In this document: positions 9,101 to 19,300 of the stretch, one piece after another
Numbering within the stretch: position 1 is the first letter of the stretch
Layout of the letters: each line of letters opens with the position of its first letter
Translations under genes and position numbers: made by a program
Notes under the pieces: generated by a model
Seen by the model: the letters and a program-made list of their open reading frames with translations, nothing else
The model's database searches: none
Told to the model about the DNA's origin: nothing
Assembly: GCF_021502575.1 (NCBI RefSeq)
Contig: NZ_JAKFGN010000002.1
Location: forward strand, 1,302,001 to 1,366,000
From: Bradyrhizobium sp. G127
Lineage (GTDB): Bacteria > Pseudomonadota > Alphaproteobacteria > Rhizobiales > Xanthobacteraceae
DNA: 64,000 bases
Reading direction: 5' to 3'

Positions 9101-10045
9101 ATGACCCGGAAACTCGATCTGAACGCCCTGCTCCTCTTCTTCGAAGTCACCAATGCCGGGAGCATCAGCGCGGCGGCGAAGAAACTCGGCATTCCGAAAT
9201 CGACCATCAGCCGCAAGATCCAGTTTCTCGAGGACCAAACCGGCGCAGTGCTGTTCAGGAAGGGAAGCCGCAAGCTCGCCACGACAGATATCGGTCAGGC
9301 GCTGTTCGAACATTGCGAACGCATTGCGGCCGAGATCGACGAGGCGGGACTCGGAACCGCGCGCATGCAAACCGAACTGCGCGGCACACTGCGCGTGAGC
9401 ATGCCAGTGGACTTCGGCATCGGTTGGCTCAGCCGCGCCATCGCCGCTTTCGCCGTCAGCTATCCCGACATCCATCTGGTGATCGACGCCAACAGCCGAT
9501 GGGTTGACGTTACCGTGGAACCTTATGACGTCGCCGTGCAACTCGGTCCCCTGCCCAAGACTCAAGGCGGCACACGACGTCTGGCCAGTATCACCCGTGG
9601 CGTCTACGCCAGTCCCCAGTTTCTCGACCGTATGGGAACGCCCCTTAACATTGATGACTTTGGCAGGTTCGACTGCATCGTGACCGAACACCAGCGCGCC
9701 GAAGGCGTCTGGAATTTCCGCAGCGAGCTCGGCGCCAAAGTCATCAGCGTCGCCGGACGCGTGACCGTCAATCATATCGGCATCGCGCGCGAACTCGTGA
9801 TCGGCGGAGTCGGCCTCGGCATCCTGCCGAACATCATGTGCCAGAACGATGTGAGGACAAAACGGCTGGCCCGCGTGTTGACTGACTGGGAAAGCCCTGC
9901 CCTCGAGGTCTCTGCCACTTTCCCGGGCAAGCGAAAAGAATCGCGGCGCCTGCGCACCTTTCTCGATTTCATGGAACAAAAACTGAAAATCGAAGGCGAA
10001 GCCTCGACACGCGCAGCGGCTGTGATCCGTCGATCCGGTGCATGA
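9101..10045 (+). CDS. LysR-family transcriptional regulator
   Basis: A 314-residue LysR regulator. The winged helix-turn-helix is in residues 5-65 (FFEVTNAGSISAAAKKLG then IPKSTISRKIQFLE) and a periplasmic-binding-like effector domain follows from about 95 to 295. It is transcribed divergently from the ABC-importer/CoA-catabolism operon, the classical place for a LysR activator whose coinducer is the substrate or a CoA intermediate. The C-terminus is about 15 residues longer than average. Confidence 0.9.
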   Translation: MTRKLDLNALLLFFEVTNAGSISAAAKKLGIPKSTISRKIQFLEDQTGAVLFRKGSRKLATTDIGQALFEHCERIAAEIDEAGLGTARMQTELRGTLRVSMPVDFGIGWLSRAIAAFAVSYPDIHLVIDANSRWVDVTVEPYDVAVQLGPLPKTQGGTRRLASITRGVYASPQFLDRMGTPLNIDDFGRFDCIVTEHQRAEGVWNFRSELGAKVISVAGRVTVNHIGIARELVIGGVGLGILPNIMCQNDVRTKRLARVLTDWESPALEVSATFPGKRKESRRLRTFLDFMEQKLKIEGEASTRAAAVIRRSGA

Positions 10046-10197
10046 TTGGCGCAAATATCGTGTCTGTCTGAGGACCATCAGTCCCCTTATGTTGTCAGAA
10101 GTGAATCAAACTCTTTCCATAATCACGATCATCAGTATATCCGCGGGCTGCGCGCTCCGGATCGCGTGCGACTTCTGTGCTGCAGCGGTATCCACCT

Positions 10198-11649
10198 CTA
10201 CACCGTTCCGCAGTTCTGAAAGACGTGCTTGATCTCGATGAAATCGATCAGCGCATCGTATCCGTGCAATCTGCCCAGCCCGCTGCGGCGGTAGCCGCCC
10301 GTCTCCGCTTCCGCAAACAGTTTGTTGTGATCGTTGATCCAAACCGTTCCGTTGCGCAGCGCGCGCGCAATCCGCATGGCGCGGGCGCCATCGTTGGTCC
10401 AGACGCTTGCGGATAGCCCATATTCGCTGTGGTTGGCGCGCGCGACCGCCTCCTTTTCGTCCTCGAATTTTTCGATCACCACGAGAGGGCCGAATATTTC
10501 CTCCTGGATGAAGAATGCGGACGTATCGCGATGCGCTAAGAGCGTAGGCCCCATAAAGAAGCCATCGGCGAGATCGCCGCCGGGCCGCTCCCCGCGCAAC
10601 ACCACTTCATCCGCGGCTTCCATCGATTCCTCGATTCGGCTGGATACAGCATCGAACGCTTGCGCATCAATCAGAGGCCCGATATCGGCTCCCGCGACCC
10701 CGCCCGGCGCAACTTTAAGGCCCGCCAGTGCCGCCTTGAGAGCGGATTTCATCTCGTCATATCGTGAGGCGTGCACCAGTATGCGCCGCGCAGCGGTACA
10801 TTGTTGCCCAGAGATGATCGTCGCTGCTGCCGCCAGCTTCGGCGCGATCTCGGCAACATTCGCATCTTCAAACACAAGGCAAGACGATTTGCCGCCCAGT
10901 TCCAGTGATAGTTTCTTCATTGTTGGCGCAGCCGCAGCCATGATGCGCTGGCCGGTCGCGTTCGAACCGGTAAAGCTGATAACATCCACATCGGAAGACG
11001 CGACCAGATACGCCGCAACATCGTGCCCTTGTTCACTCACCAGATTGACGACGCCTTTCGGCAGTCCATCCACTTCATGGAGAGATTTGATGATCTCGGC
11101 CGTGATCAAAGCTGTCTGCGGCGCCGGCTTGATGACCACGGTGCATCCCGCTGCCAATGCAGGCGTCAATGAACGTATCAGGAGAACGGCAGGCGAATTC
11201 CAGGGGATGATGAGACCGGCCACTCCCGCCGGCTCCTTGAGCAAAGTGGAAAATGCGCCGGGCTCCACCTCGAAGACATGGCCTGGAATGTAACGTGCAA
11301 GGCCTGCGTAATAACGTATCTCAGAGACAGAACCCGCAATCTCGCCGCGCGATTGCGGGAGCGGCTTGCCGTTCTCCATCGTCAACAGTCGAGCCAGTTC
11401 GTCCGCACGGCGCTCCATCAGATCAGCCCAGCGGAGCAGCACGGTTTGGCGCAGCCGTGGATTCTGTGCCCACTCAGGACGTTCGAATGCTGTTCGGGCA
11501 GCCGCCACGGCAGCCTGCGCGTCGGCGACGCCGCTTGCGCTATAAACGCCGATGACACGTTGATTGGAAGGATCAATACTGTTTGCAGATTGGCCCGAGA
11601 GGGCCGGCTGCCAACGGCCATCGATCAGATTCTGGGCATGAAGCGACAT
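10198..11649 (-). CDS. NAD(P)-dependent aldehyde dehydrogenase
   Basis: A full-length 483-residue aldehyde dehydrogenase. Catalytic residues are visible: Asn151 in PWNSP, Glu250 in LELGGKS and the nucleophile Cys284 in GQQCTAARR; the cofactor motif FTGSNATG lies near 226-233. It oxidises an aldehyde to the acid. A ribosome binding site (AGGATAA) precedes the ATG. It lies 89 bases downstream of the UbiD gene on the same strand, so UbiX-UbiD-ALDH may be one operon that processes an aromatic or unsaturated substrate. The substrate cannot be named. Confidence 0.88.
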   Translation of the reverse strand: MSLHAQNLIDGRWQPALSGQSANSIDPSNQRVIGVYSASGVADAQAAVAAARTAFERPEWAQNPRLRQTVLLRWADLMERRADELARLLTMENGKPLPQSRGEIAGSVSEIRYYAGLARYIPGHVFEVEPGAFSTLLKEPAGVAGLIIPWNSPAVLLIRSLTPALAAGCTVVIKPAPQTALITAEIIKSLHEVDGLPKGVVNLVSEQGHDVAAYLVASSDVDVISFTGSNATGQRIMAAAAPTMKKLSLELGGKSSCLVFEDANVAEIAPKLAAAATIISGQQCTAARRILVHASRYDEMKSALKAALAGLKVAPGGVAGADIGPLIDAQAFDAVSSRIEESMEAADEVVLRGERPGGDLADGFFMGPTLLAHRDTSAFFIQEEIFGPLVVIEKFEDEKEAVARANHSEYGLSASVWTNDGARAMRIARALRNGTVWINDHNKLFAEAETGGYRRSGLGRLHGYDALIDFIEIKHVFQNCGTV

Positions 11650-11738
11650 CTGACGTTATCCTAGAAGTATGAAACTCGACGGTGAATTGCCCCGTTGAAA
11701 GTGACGAGGCGCTCATGGCGATATCGGCTGCCGGGAGG

Positions 11739-13160
11739 CTAACCGTGAATAAGGCCCGCAAATGCAGCTTGCGGATCGTCAAGCAACACGCGGGACAGGT
11801 CGACGTCCTCTTCGCCTTTGACGTGAATGCGCTTGAAAGTCATCGGCTCCGATTCGATCGGCTTCGTTGCGTCGAGACCCATCTTGGCGCTGATGCCGGC
11901 ATTGCTGCTGGGGTCGAGCTTCGAACCCTGCGCTCCCGAAACAACCAAAAGATCTCTGTCCGCCTGAAAGCGCGTCGCAATGGCCCATTCGATCTCGTTC
12001 GGCTTGTCGATATCGACATCCATGTCCACGACGACGACCTGCTTCAGATCATAGTGGCCGCCAAAAGCGCCCATGATGATATTTTTCGGCTCGCCATTAT
12101 TGGCTTTGTCGATCTTTACGACGAGATGATAGCGGCATATGCCGCCCCATGTGAGCCGCACGTCGCGTACGCTGGAGAAGCTGCGCTGCAGATGTTCAAG
12201 CAGGGTTGCTTCGCGCGGAATTTCACCAAGCACCAGATGCTCCGCACCGCCACCAACGATGGTGTGAAAGATCGCGTTCTTGCGATGGGTGATCGCATCG
12301 ACCTGAATGACCTCACGATTGGCGCGGGGACCATAATATTGCGGGAACTCCCCGAATGGTCCCTCAGGCTCTCGCACTTTCGGGAGAATGCGTCCTTCGA
12401 TTACGATCTCGGCATGAGCCGGCACCCGAACCCGATTGGTTTGGCATTTCACCATTTCGATGGGATGCCCCAGCAGCGCGCCGGCAATCTCCATTTCGTC
12501 TTCGTCAACCGCAGCAATCGCTTGCGACGCAAGAATGCAAGCCGGATGAACGCCGATCACAAGCGCGATCTCCAATCCTTCGCCGGCCTGCTCCGCCATC
12601 TTGTAGTAATGCAGCGTATGGCGCGGCAGCAAAAGAACACCGATCCGGTCGGGACCGCTGACCTGGCAGCGATGGATCGAGACGTTTTGAATTCCGGTTT
12701 TTGGATTTCGCGCGATCAACAGTGCAGCCGTAATGTAGGGCCCGCTGTCGTGTTCGTTGTGCTTCGGTATAGGTAACTGCCTCAACAGATCCACTTCGCG
12801 GTGAACCACCTCCTGCGCAGCAGCGTCCTTGACCTCCACCCAGGGAATTGGAGCACGGACGGCTTTTTGGAAATGCGTCAACAGATCGTCGGTGACGATA
12901 CCAAGCGAGTCCGCCACCCAGCTGCGGTTCGCAAAGATATTCGCTACCACCGGAATGGTGTGCTGATCCGGTGACGGAAACAGCACGGCGCTGTCATTTT
13001 CGAGCCGCTTGGAGACTGCGGCGACTTCGTCAATCAGCGACAATCCGCTGCGCGTCACCGCAAGACGATCCGTTGCAGCGAGCTGCCTCAACCAGCTTCG
13101 CAAATCGGGCGCGGCGCTGGGGCTGGTGGGTGCCTGGAGATTCCTGGCTTCCATGGTCAT
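11739..13160 (-). CDS. UbiD-family (prenyl-FMN dependent) decarboxylase
   Basis: A 473-residue member of the UbiD family, which uses prenylated FMN to add or remove CO2 on aromatic or alpha,beta-unsaturated acids. The active-site loop motif EPEGPFGEFPQYYG with its essential glutamates is present around residues 263-276, and metal/phosphate-binding segments (NVSIHRCQ) precede it. The ATG at 13160 has a GAAGGA site. The UbiX gene that makes the cofactor is 32 bases upstream. Family members include 4-hydroxybenzoate, vanillate and phthaloyl-CoA decarboxylases; which applies here is unknown. Confidence 0.9.
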   Translation of the reverse strand: MTMEARNLQAPTSPSAAPDLRSWLRQLAATDRLAVTRSGLSLIDEVAAVSKRLENDSAVLFPSPDQHTIPVVANIFANRSWVADSLGIVTDDLLTHFQKAVRAPIPWVEVKDAAAQEVVHREVDLLRQLPIPKHNEHDSGPYITAALLIARNPKTGIQNVSIHRCQVSGPDRIGVLLLPRHTLHYYKMAEQAGEGLEIALVIGVHPACILASQAIAAVDEDEMEIAGALLGHPIEMVKCQTNRVRVPAHAEIVIEGRILPKVREPEGPFGEFPQYYGPRANREVIQVDAITHRKNAIFHTIVGGGAEHLVLGEIPREATLLEHLQRSFSSVRDVRLTWGGICRYHLVVKIDKANNGEPKNIIMGAFGGHYDLKQVVVVDMDVDIDKPNEIEWAIATRFQADRDLLVVSGAQGSKLDPSSNAGISAKMGLDATKPIESEPMTFKRIHVKGEEDVDLSRVLLDDPQAAFAGLIHG

Positions 13161-13192
13161 ATCCTTCGGAATGATTGGTCTTGTCGTTGAAA

Positions 13193-13810
13193 TCAGGATG
13201 CGTTGCCGCGCGCCGCAGGACGGCGCTTCAGGCCGAGGCCCTCACCCCACCGCTCCACCACGCCGACGTCGATGTCGAACAGGTCCAGCACACGGCCAAC
13301 CGTGTGATCCACCATCTCTTCAAGGCTGTTGGGCTTGGAGTAGAACGCAGGGACCGGCGGCGCGACGATCGCGCCCATTTCCGACAGCGCAGTCATGGTC
13401 CGCAAATGCCCGGTGTGAAGGGGTGTTTCCCGCACCATCAGCACCAGCCGCCGGCGCTCCTTCAGAGTGACGTCCGCGGCGCGCGTCAACAGGGTGGTGG
13501 TGACGCCCGACGCGATCTCGGACATCGAGCGCATGGAACACGGAGCAATGACCATGCCTGCAGTGCGAAACGAACCGCTCGAGATCGACGCCGCCAAGTC
13601 GTCCACGGCATGGACCGTGTGGGCCATCTCCTTGACGTCCGTGATCTTGAGCGATGTTTCATAGGCGAAGGTCACTTCGGCCGTCTTCGACATCACGAGA
13701 TGGGTTTCGACGCCGGCATTACGCAGCAACTGCAGCAATCGGACGCCATAAATCACCCCCGATGCGCCCGAAATTCCCACGACAATGCGCCGCTGCGGAG
13801 GCTCGATCAT
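13193..13810 (-). CDS. UbiX-family flavin prenyltransferase
   Basis: A 205-residue flavoprotein of the UbiX/Pad1 family, which makes prenyl-FMN for UbiD enzymes. The FMN motif GISGASGVIYGVRLL is at residues 10-24 and the conserved CSMRSMSEIASG (prenyl donor and FMN contacts) near 90-101. ATG 13810 with an AGGA site fits the family length; a frame extending to 13930 adds 40 unrelated residues. It is adjacent to the ubiD-type gene and divergent from a LysR regulator, so this is probably a dedicated pathway copy and not the ubiquinone one. Confidence 0.92.
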   Translation of the reverse strand: MIEPPQRRIVVGISGASGVIYGVRLLQLLRNAGVETHLVMSKTAEVTFAYETSLKITDVKEMAHTVHAVDDLAASISSGSFRTAGMVIAPCSMRSMSEIASGVTTTLLTRAADVTLKERRRLVLMVRETPLHTGHLRTMTALSEMGAIVAPPVPAFYSKPNSLEEMVDHTVGRVLDLFDIDVGVVERWGEGLGLKRRPAARGNAS

Positions 13811-13974
13811 TCGTTTCCTGCCCTTCAGGCTATCGGTTGCGCACGACCCATCTGCCGAAACAGCGGGACCTTTGCCACAGGCTACGCAAGGCCTTTGATC
13901 AGCACAAATAATAGATTTTGATTTTTTCAATCATTTATATTGATAATATGAAGAGCAGCTTTTGGGATAACCCG

Positions 13975-14895
13975 ATGGATTTCAAGCAACTCCAGTATTT
14001 TCTTTGTCTTGCGCAGGAGGGCAACGTGACGCGCGCTGCCCGCCTGCTCAACATCGTGCAGCCCGCCTTAAGCATGCAGATCGCCAAACTTGAGAAGTCG
14101 GTTGGCAAACAGCTTTTTTACCGCTCCGCACACGGCGTCTCGCTGACGCCAGCTGGCGAAACGCTGGCCGGGCTCGCAAACTCGATCATGCAGAATGTCG
14201 ATCACGCGCGGGACGAGATGGCCCGATTGGATGGCACGATTTCGGGCCGGGTCAGCATCGGCATGATCACATCGGCGGCGCAAAGCACGCTTGCAACTTC
14301 ATCGGCAAAGATCGCGGTGCGCTATCCGGAAATTCAGCTCCTCGTGTGCGAAGGCTACACGGAGATGCTGGTCGACTGGGTCGCAACCGGCCAACTCGAC
14401 ATTGCTATCGTCAACCTGCCACCGGGAAAATCGACACTAACGGCGCGACATATCCTCGACGAGGAGATGATGCTCGCGCGCGGTCCCCGCAACAAGGTTG
14501 AATTGCCCAATGTTGTGCCCTATCGGCGTCTGAAAGACCTCAGCATCGTCATGCCATCGCGCCGTCACGGCTTGAGGCGCATCCTCGACGCCGCCGCTGC
14601 CGAGGCCGATTTTGCGCTGAAACCGCGGCTGGAGATCGACACCCTTTCGGCCATTTGCGATGTCATCGCTACCACCGATCTTGTTACGGTCCTGCCCGGG
14701 ATCGCGCTTTATCCCGACCTAGCAGCCGGGAAGATCGAAGCCCATCGTCTGCGCAAGCCCGGGATCGTCAGAACAATCGCATGGGTTACGCATCCAAGGA
14801 GAGTAGTGTCCGCAGCCATGACGGCGGTCATGGACATCATTGCGGAAGACCTTCATACAGCCGCGACCTCCGCGTCCCGCCTGGTGAACCGTTAA
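13975..14895 (+). CDS. LysR-family transcriptional regulator
   Basis: A 306-residue LysR protein beginning MDFKQLQYFLCLAQEGNVTRAA, a textbook start of the helix-turn-helix; the frame upstream to 13918 adds 19 atypical residues and was not used. The effector domain follows from about residue 90. It is divergent from ubiX (start 13810), with an AT-rich spacer that includes TTGATTTTTTCAA at 13918-13930, an inverted repeat that could be its binding site. It is the likely regulator of the ubiX-ubiD-aldehyde dehydrogenase genes. Confidence 0.88.
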   Translation: MDFKQLQYFLCLAQEGNVTRAARLLNIVQPALSMQIAKLEKSVGKQLFYRSAHGVSLTPAGETLAGLANSIMQNVDHARDEMARLDGTISGRVSIGMITSAAQSTLATSSAKIAVRYPEIQLLVCEGYTEMLVDWVATGQLDIAIVNLPPGKSTLTARHILDEEMMLARGPRNKVELPNVVPYRRLKDLSIVMPSRRHGLRRILDAAAAEADFALKPRLEIDTLSAICDVIATTDLVTVLPGIALYPDLAAGKIEAHRLRKPGIVRTIAWVTHPRRVVSAAMTAVMDIIAEDLHTAATSASRLVNR

Positions 14896-15009
14896 GCGTT
14901 CTCACGACGGGATCGTGATAAGAGCCGCCTCATCCAGCGGCCATTCAACTTGCAGTTTCTGCGACAAACGATCTTGCGTCGGGCAAGGCTTACGAACAAA
15001 CTGTCGGTC

Positions 15010-16314
15010 ATGCGCAGCGTTTCGACCAGAACGTCGCGAATCCCCGAAGAGATCGGCAATCTGATTGCCTCTCCGCAAGCCTATGCGCGCCAAAAGCAGC
15101 TGCTGTCCGCCTTCCGTGGGCTGCGCGAAAGCAACCCCGTCGGCCGGGTCGAGCTTGAGGATTTCGATCCATTTTGGGCGGTGACCCGCTGTGCTGATAT
15201 CGTCGCCGTGAGCCGTCAGCACGAGATTTTCCACAATGGCGACCGTGCGACTGCGCTCGTGCCTCGCGCCACTGATGAAAAGGTCCGGGCGCTCATGCGC
15301 GGCAGTCCGCATCTTATTCGTACGCCGGTTCACATGGATGCGCCGGAACATCCAGCCTATCGCGCGATAACCCAGTCCTGGTTTACCCGGCAAAGCGTGT
15401 CGACACTGGAGGATCGTATACGCGGTGTTGCCCGTCATTGTCTGGATCGCATGAGCGCACTGGGAAGCGAATGCGAATTTGTCCACGATGTTGTACGACC
15501 GTTTCCGCTCCGGGTGATGCTGAGTATTCTTGGAATTCCGCAGGACGACGCGCCGGAGGTTCTCGCCCTCACCGAGAAGTTCTTTCAAGGTCAGGACGAG
15601 ATCGACATTGCGGACAAGGCGTCAGCCAAAGACCCGGCGCGGCATGCGAAGCATTTGTTTCATGTGCTTTCCGAGTTTAGAACCTATTTCAAGCCGTTGA
15701 TCGAGGCCCGTCTCAAGGCGCCGCGTGACGACGTCATTACGGCAATCGCGCACGCTAAAATCGACGGGACCTCCATTCGCTCCTTTGAGGCGATCAGCTA
15801 TTTGCTGATCCTCGCCACAGCCGGACACCACACGACGTCCTCCTCCATCGCAGGCGGAGTGTGGGCGCTCTGTCAGCACCCGAATGAATTCAGAAAAGTT
15901 GCCGCGGATCGTGATCTGATCCCCAATCTTGCTGAGGAAGCGATACGCTGGACGACACCGGTCCAACATTTTATGCGTACCGCGGCGAGAGACACCGAAT
16001 TGAATGGCCAACGCATTGCCGCCGGCGACTGGCTGATGCTGTGCTATTTGTCCGGAAGCCGGGACGAAGCCGTCTTCGATAATCCGGACTGCTTTTGCGT
16101 GGATCGTTCTTCCGAAGCGGCCATCGCGTTCGGGCACGGTGCCCACATTTGTCTTGGCCGGCATCTTGCTCGGCTTGAGATGCGCATTTTCTTCGAAGAG
16201 ATGTTTGCCCGGATCGACCGCATCGAGTTGAACGGCGAGCCACGACGCTGCGCGTCCGTGTTTGTTGGCGGTCCGACGTATGTTCCGGTGCGATACAACA
16301 TTGTTGCCGCGTAG
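15010..16314 (+). CDS. Cytochrome P450 (soluble bacterial class)
   Basis: A 434-residue cytochrome P450 without a membrane anchor. The I-helix AGHHTTSSS carries the acid/alcohol-pair region, EEAIRW holds the K-helix ExxR, and FGHGAHICLGRHLARLE is the haem loop with thiolate Cys381. The family uses ferredoxin-type electron supply to hydroxylate or demethylate a substrate. An in-frame ATG at 14950 also exists but the residues it adds are basic and unlike the family, so 15010 is preferred. No ferredoxin or reductase gene lies next to it. It converges on the large cyclase gene. Confidence 0.88.
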   Translation: MRSVSTRTSRIPEEIGNLIASPQAYARQKQLLSAFRGLRESNPVGRVELEDFDPFWAVTRCADIVAVSRQHEIFHNGDRATALVPRATDEKVRALMRGSPHLIRTPVHMDAPEHPAYRAITQSWFTRQSVSTLEDRIRGVARHCLDRMSALGSECEFVHDVVRPFPLRVMLSILGIPQDDAPEVLALTEKFFQGQDEIDIADKASAKDPARHAKHLFHVLSEFRTYFKPLIEARLKAPRDDVITAIAHAKIDGTSIRSFEAISYLLILATAGHHTTSSSIAGGVWALCQHPNEFRKVAADRDLIPNLAEEAIRWTTPVQHFMRTAARDTELNGQRIAAGDWLMLCYLSGSRDEAVFDNPDCFCVDRSSEAAIAFGHGAHICLGRHLARLEMRIFFEEMFARIDRIELNGEPRRCASVFVGGPTYVPVRYNIVAA

Positions 16315-16362
16315 TCGCCGTGGCTCAACAGAACGCGGCCGAAACCATTCAATTGGTGCCCT

Positions 16363-19300
16363 TCAGCCGCGAGCGACAACACCCTGAGCGCTGGAGCTTA
16401 AACTCGCAGGTGAAATCGGCATTTCAAGATTGGCGTAGAGTGCGTCTGCTATATAGAGAAGTTGATCCCCTTCGGTGGAGTGTCCCATTTGGAAATAGGT
16501 CTGTGCAAGACCTCTTTGGCAATGAGCCATCTCGGGGCGCAAGCCGAGTTCCGAAGCAATTTTGAGAGCTTCAAGATAGGAGGTTTCAGCCGCGTCCAGC
16601 TGTTTGGAGCGGTGACAGGCCTCAGCCATCAACCGGCGGGCCGAGGCTTCGACGGCGCGATAGTGATGGCGCGTCGCGAGATCTAACGCGCCCTCGGCCT
16701 CCGCAGTGACGCCATCGGCGCGGCCCGCCAGCAATTTGGCGAAGCCGAGATACACGGTCGACCACGCCACGCCGTAGGGAAATTTTGCGGATTGGGAAAA
16801 CCCAACGGCTCTGGCGAGCAATTCGACACCGTCACTGGCGCGACCGATCAGGCTGTAAGTGTGCCCTAAACTCGTTGATAGAACAGGAACCAGAAAGCTG
16901 ATCTGGGCCGAGCGGCAGATTTGATATCCGTGCTCCAGCGATGTAAGCGCGCCTGCCGCATCTCCTTGATGAGAGAGGACGAAACCGGCGTACCAGTAGG
17001 CAAGCGCCATGTCGTAGGGGCGGCGTACCTCGTCCGCGATTGCACAGGCTTGCTGAGCCGCCGCGGACGCCTGACGAAAATTGCCTAAGTAAGCGTGAGA
17101 GGCGGCGAGCATTCCCAACCATAAAACTGAACTCGTTCCGGTGGTTCCGATCCGCTCCTGTCGCAGCGGCCCGCTGGTCCACGATTGATTTTCTCGAAGC
17201 AGCGCCAAGGACTGCCGGAAATCGCCACGCCACATGTAGGCCTGTCCGAGAAAAGAACTCGCTGATAGTTCCAGAAGGTTGTTCTTGATCTCTCTTGCAA
17301 TACGAAGGCCGCGCTCGCCGCATTCAACGCCAGCATCGAGATCACCTTGCCAGTTATGAACGAATGTCTGCGCGACGTTGATGGCGGCCAAACGAGGCCG
17401 GTCCTCGATCGAATGGGCCATGGCTTCGGCTTCGCGCAAGCACCTCTCAAGGGTTGGATATTCGGTGGTTGCGCCGAGGATTGCCCTGAGCCCCAAGCGG
17501 ATATCGATCCCGATCTGAATATGGGTCTTATCCTGTGGCAAATGGGCAAGAGCCTGAATCGCCTGTTCAAAGAAGATGTGCGCTTCCCGATAAGCCGACA
17601 ACTCGACTGCCTTGTCTCCGGCCTGGCGCGAATAGACCAGCGCTTCTTTCCACAATCCGCCGTTCAGGGCATGGTGACTCAAGCTTTCAACCATTTCCGC
17701 GAGGTTGCCGCTGTATTGGGATTCAATGGCCCTCAGAATCCGTCCATGCAGCTCTTGACGCGTCTTCGACAGCAGACCGCTATAGGCGACTTCATGGGTA
17801 AGGGCGTGCTTGAACCTGAACTGAAAGGAAGCCGTGTTGGGAACCTGATACAGAAAATCGGCGGCCTGCAGATCGGCAAGCAGTGCCTGCAAGTCGATGC
17901 GCGGGATTTCCGCGACTTCTTCCAGCAACGCGGCATGAACGTCGGGACCGATCGCGGATGCTGTCTGCAGCAAATCCCGCTGTGCGGGAGCCAAAAGATC
18001 GATGCGGCTGGCCAATACGGCTTGGACACTTTCCGGAATCTTGATGTCGTTGAGCTCCCGAACAAGATCGTAAGATCCCATGCGCCCCCGCAACACACCG
18101 CGCTCCACCAGAGACCTAATCGTTTCCTCGATAAAGAGCGGGATTCCGTCTGTTCGTCGAACGATCAGATCGCACAACTGCTCGTTGGTGTTATCGTTTC
18201 CAAGCATCGTGCGTACGAGGCGCTCCGCCGCGGGTCCATTGAGCGCCTCGACCTGAATCGCGCTATAATAATTCTTGCCGGCCCATTTGTGTTCGTATTC
18301 AGGACGACACGTCAGAATGATCAATAGCCGATGACTTTCGATCTCATCCGCGATGCTTTCTAGCAGGGTGCGGGTTTCGGCATCGGTCCATTGCATATCC
18401 TCGAACCACAGCAGCAGTGGGCGCGATCTAGCCCCGCGCAGGATCAGGCTTTTCCCGGCTGCCAGAATTTTTTGCCGCCGTGCCATTGGCTCGAGCGCTA
18501 GCCACTCTGCGTCTTCCACCGGTAGATCGAGGAGCGAATGGATAGCCGGAATCGCGGATATCAAATCTTCCCCGAATGAGGAGATCTTCGCTTGAATCCG
18601 CCGCTTGACGTCATCTGACGTTGCCTGTTCCGGAATTTCAAACCATGTTCGGATCAAATTAGAAAATGCGAGATAAGGCGTATTCCTCGTGTAGGAAGCG
18701 GTCGCTGTTTTAAGGACAGTCCAGGCGGCGGCATCCGGTGAATGCAGGATTTCATGCACCAGCCGGGACTTTCCGGCCCCGGGCTCGCCGACCACACAAA
18801 TCAGCCTACCGCGTCCTGCGACGGCCTCGTGCATCGCATCTCGAAGAATTCCCAATTCGGCATCGCGACTGACGAACTTGGTTAAGCCACGCGCGGCCGT
18901 CACCTCCCAGCGCGTCCGCGCGGACGTGTGGCCGACGATCTCAAAAAGCTCGAGCGGTTCACGAAATCCTTTCACAGCACGGGGCCCGAGCGAATTGACC
19001 GTTATCAGGCCCTCGGCCAGGCGCGCCACGTTCGCCGTGCAGTAGATGCTTCCAGGCGCAGCCATTTGCTCCATCCGGGCGGCAAGATGAACCGTTGCGC
19101 CGATCGCGTCGTAATCCACCGAAAGATCCGTATTGACAGCGCGGACAAGGACCTCTCCCGCGTGCAAGCCGACGCGAATGGCGGGCTGGGCGTCGGATGC
19201 GCCTCGCATTGCATTCTGCATATCCAAAGCCGCATAGGCTGCTCTGACCGCGCTATCCTCATAAGCCAAGGGCGCGCCGAATAACGCCATGATACCGTCA

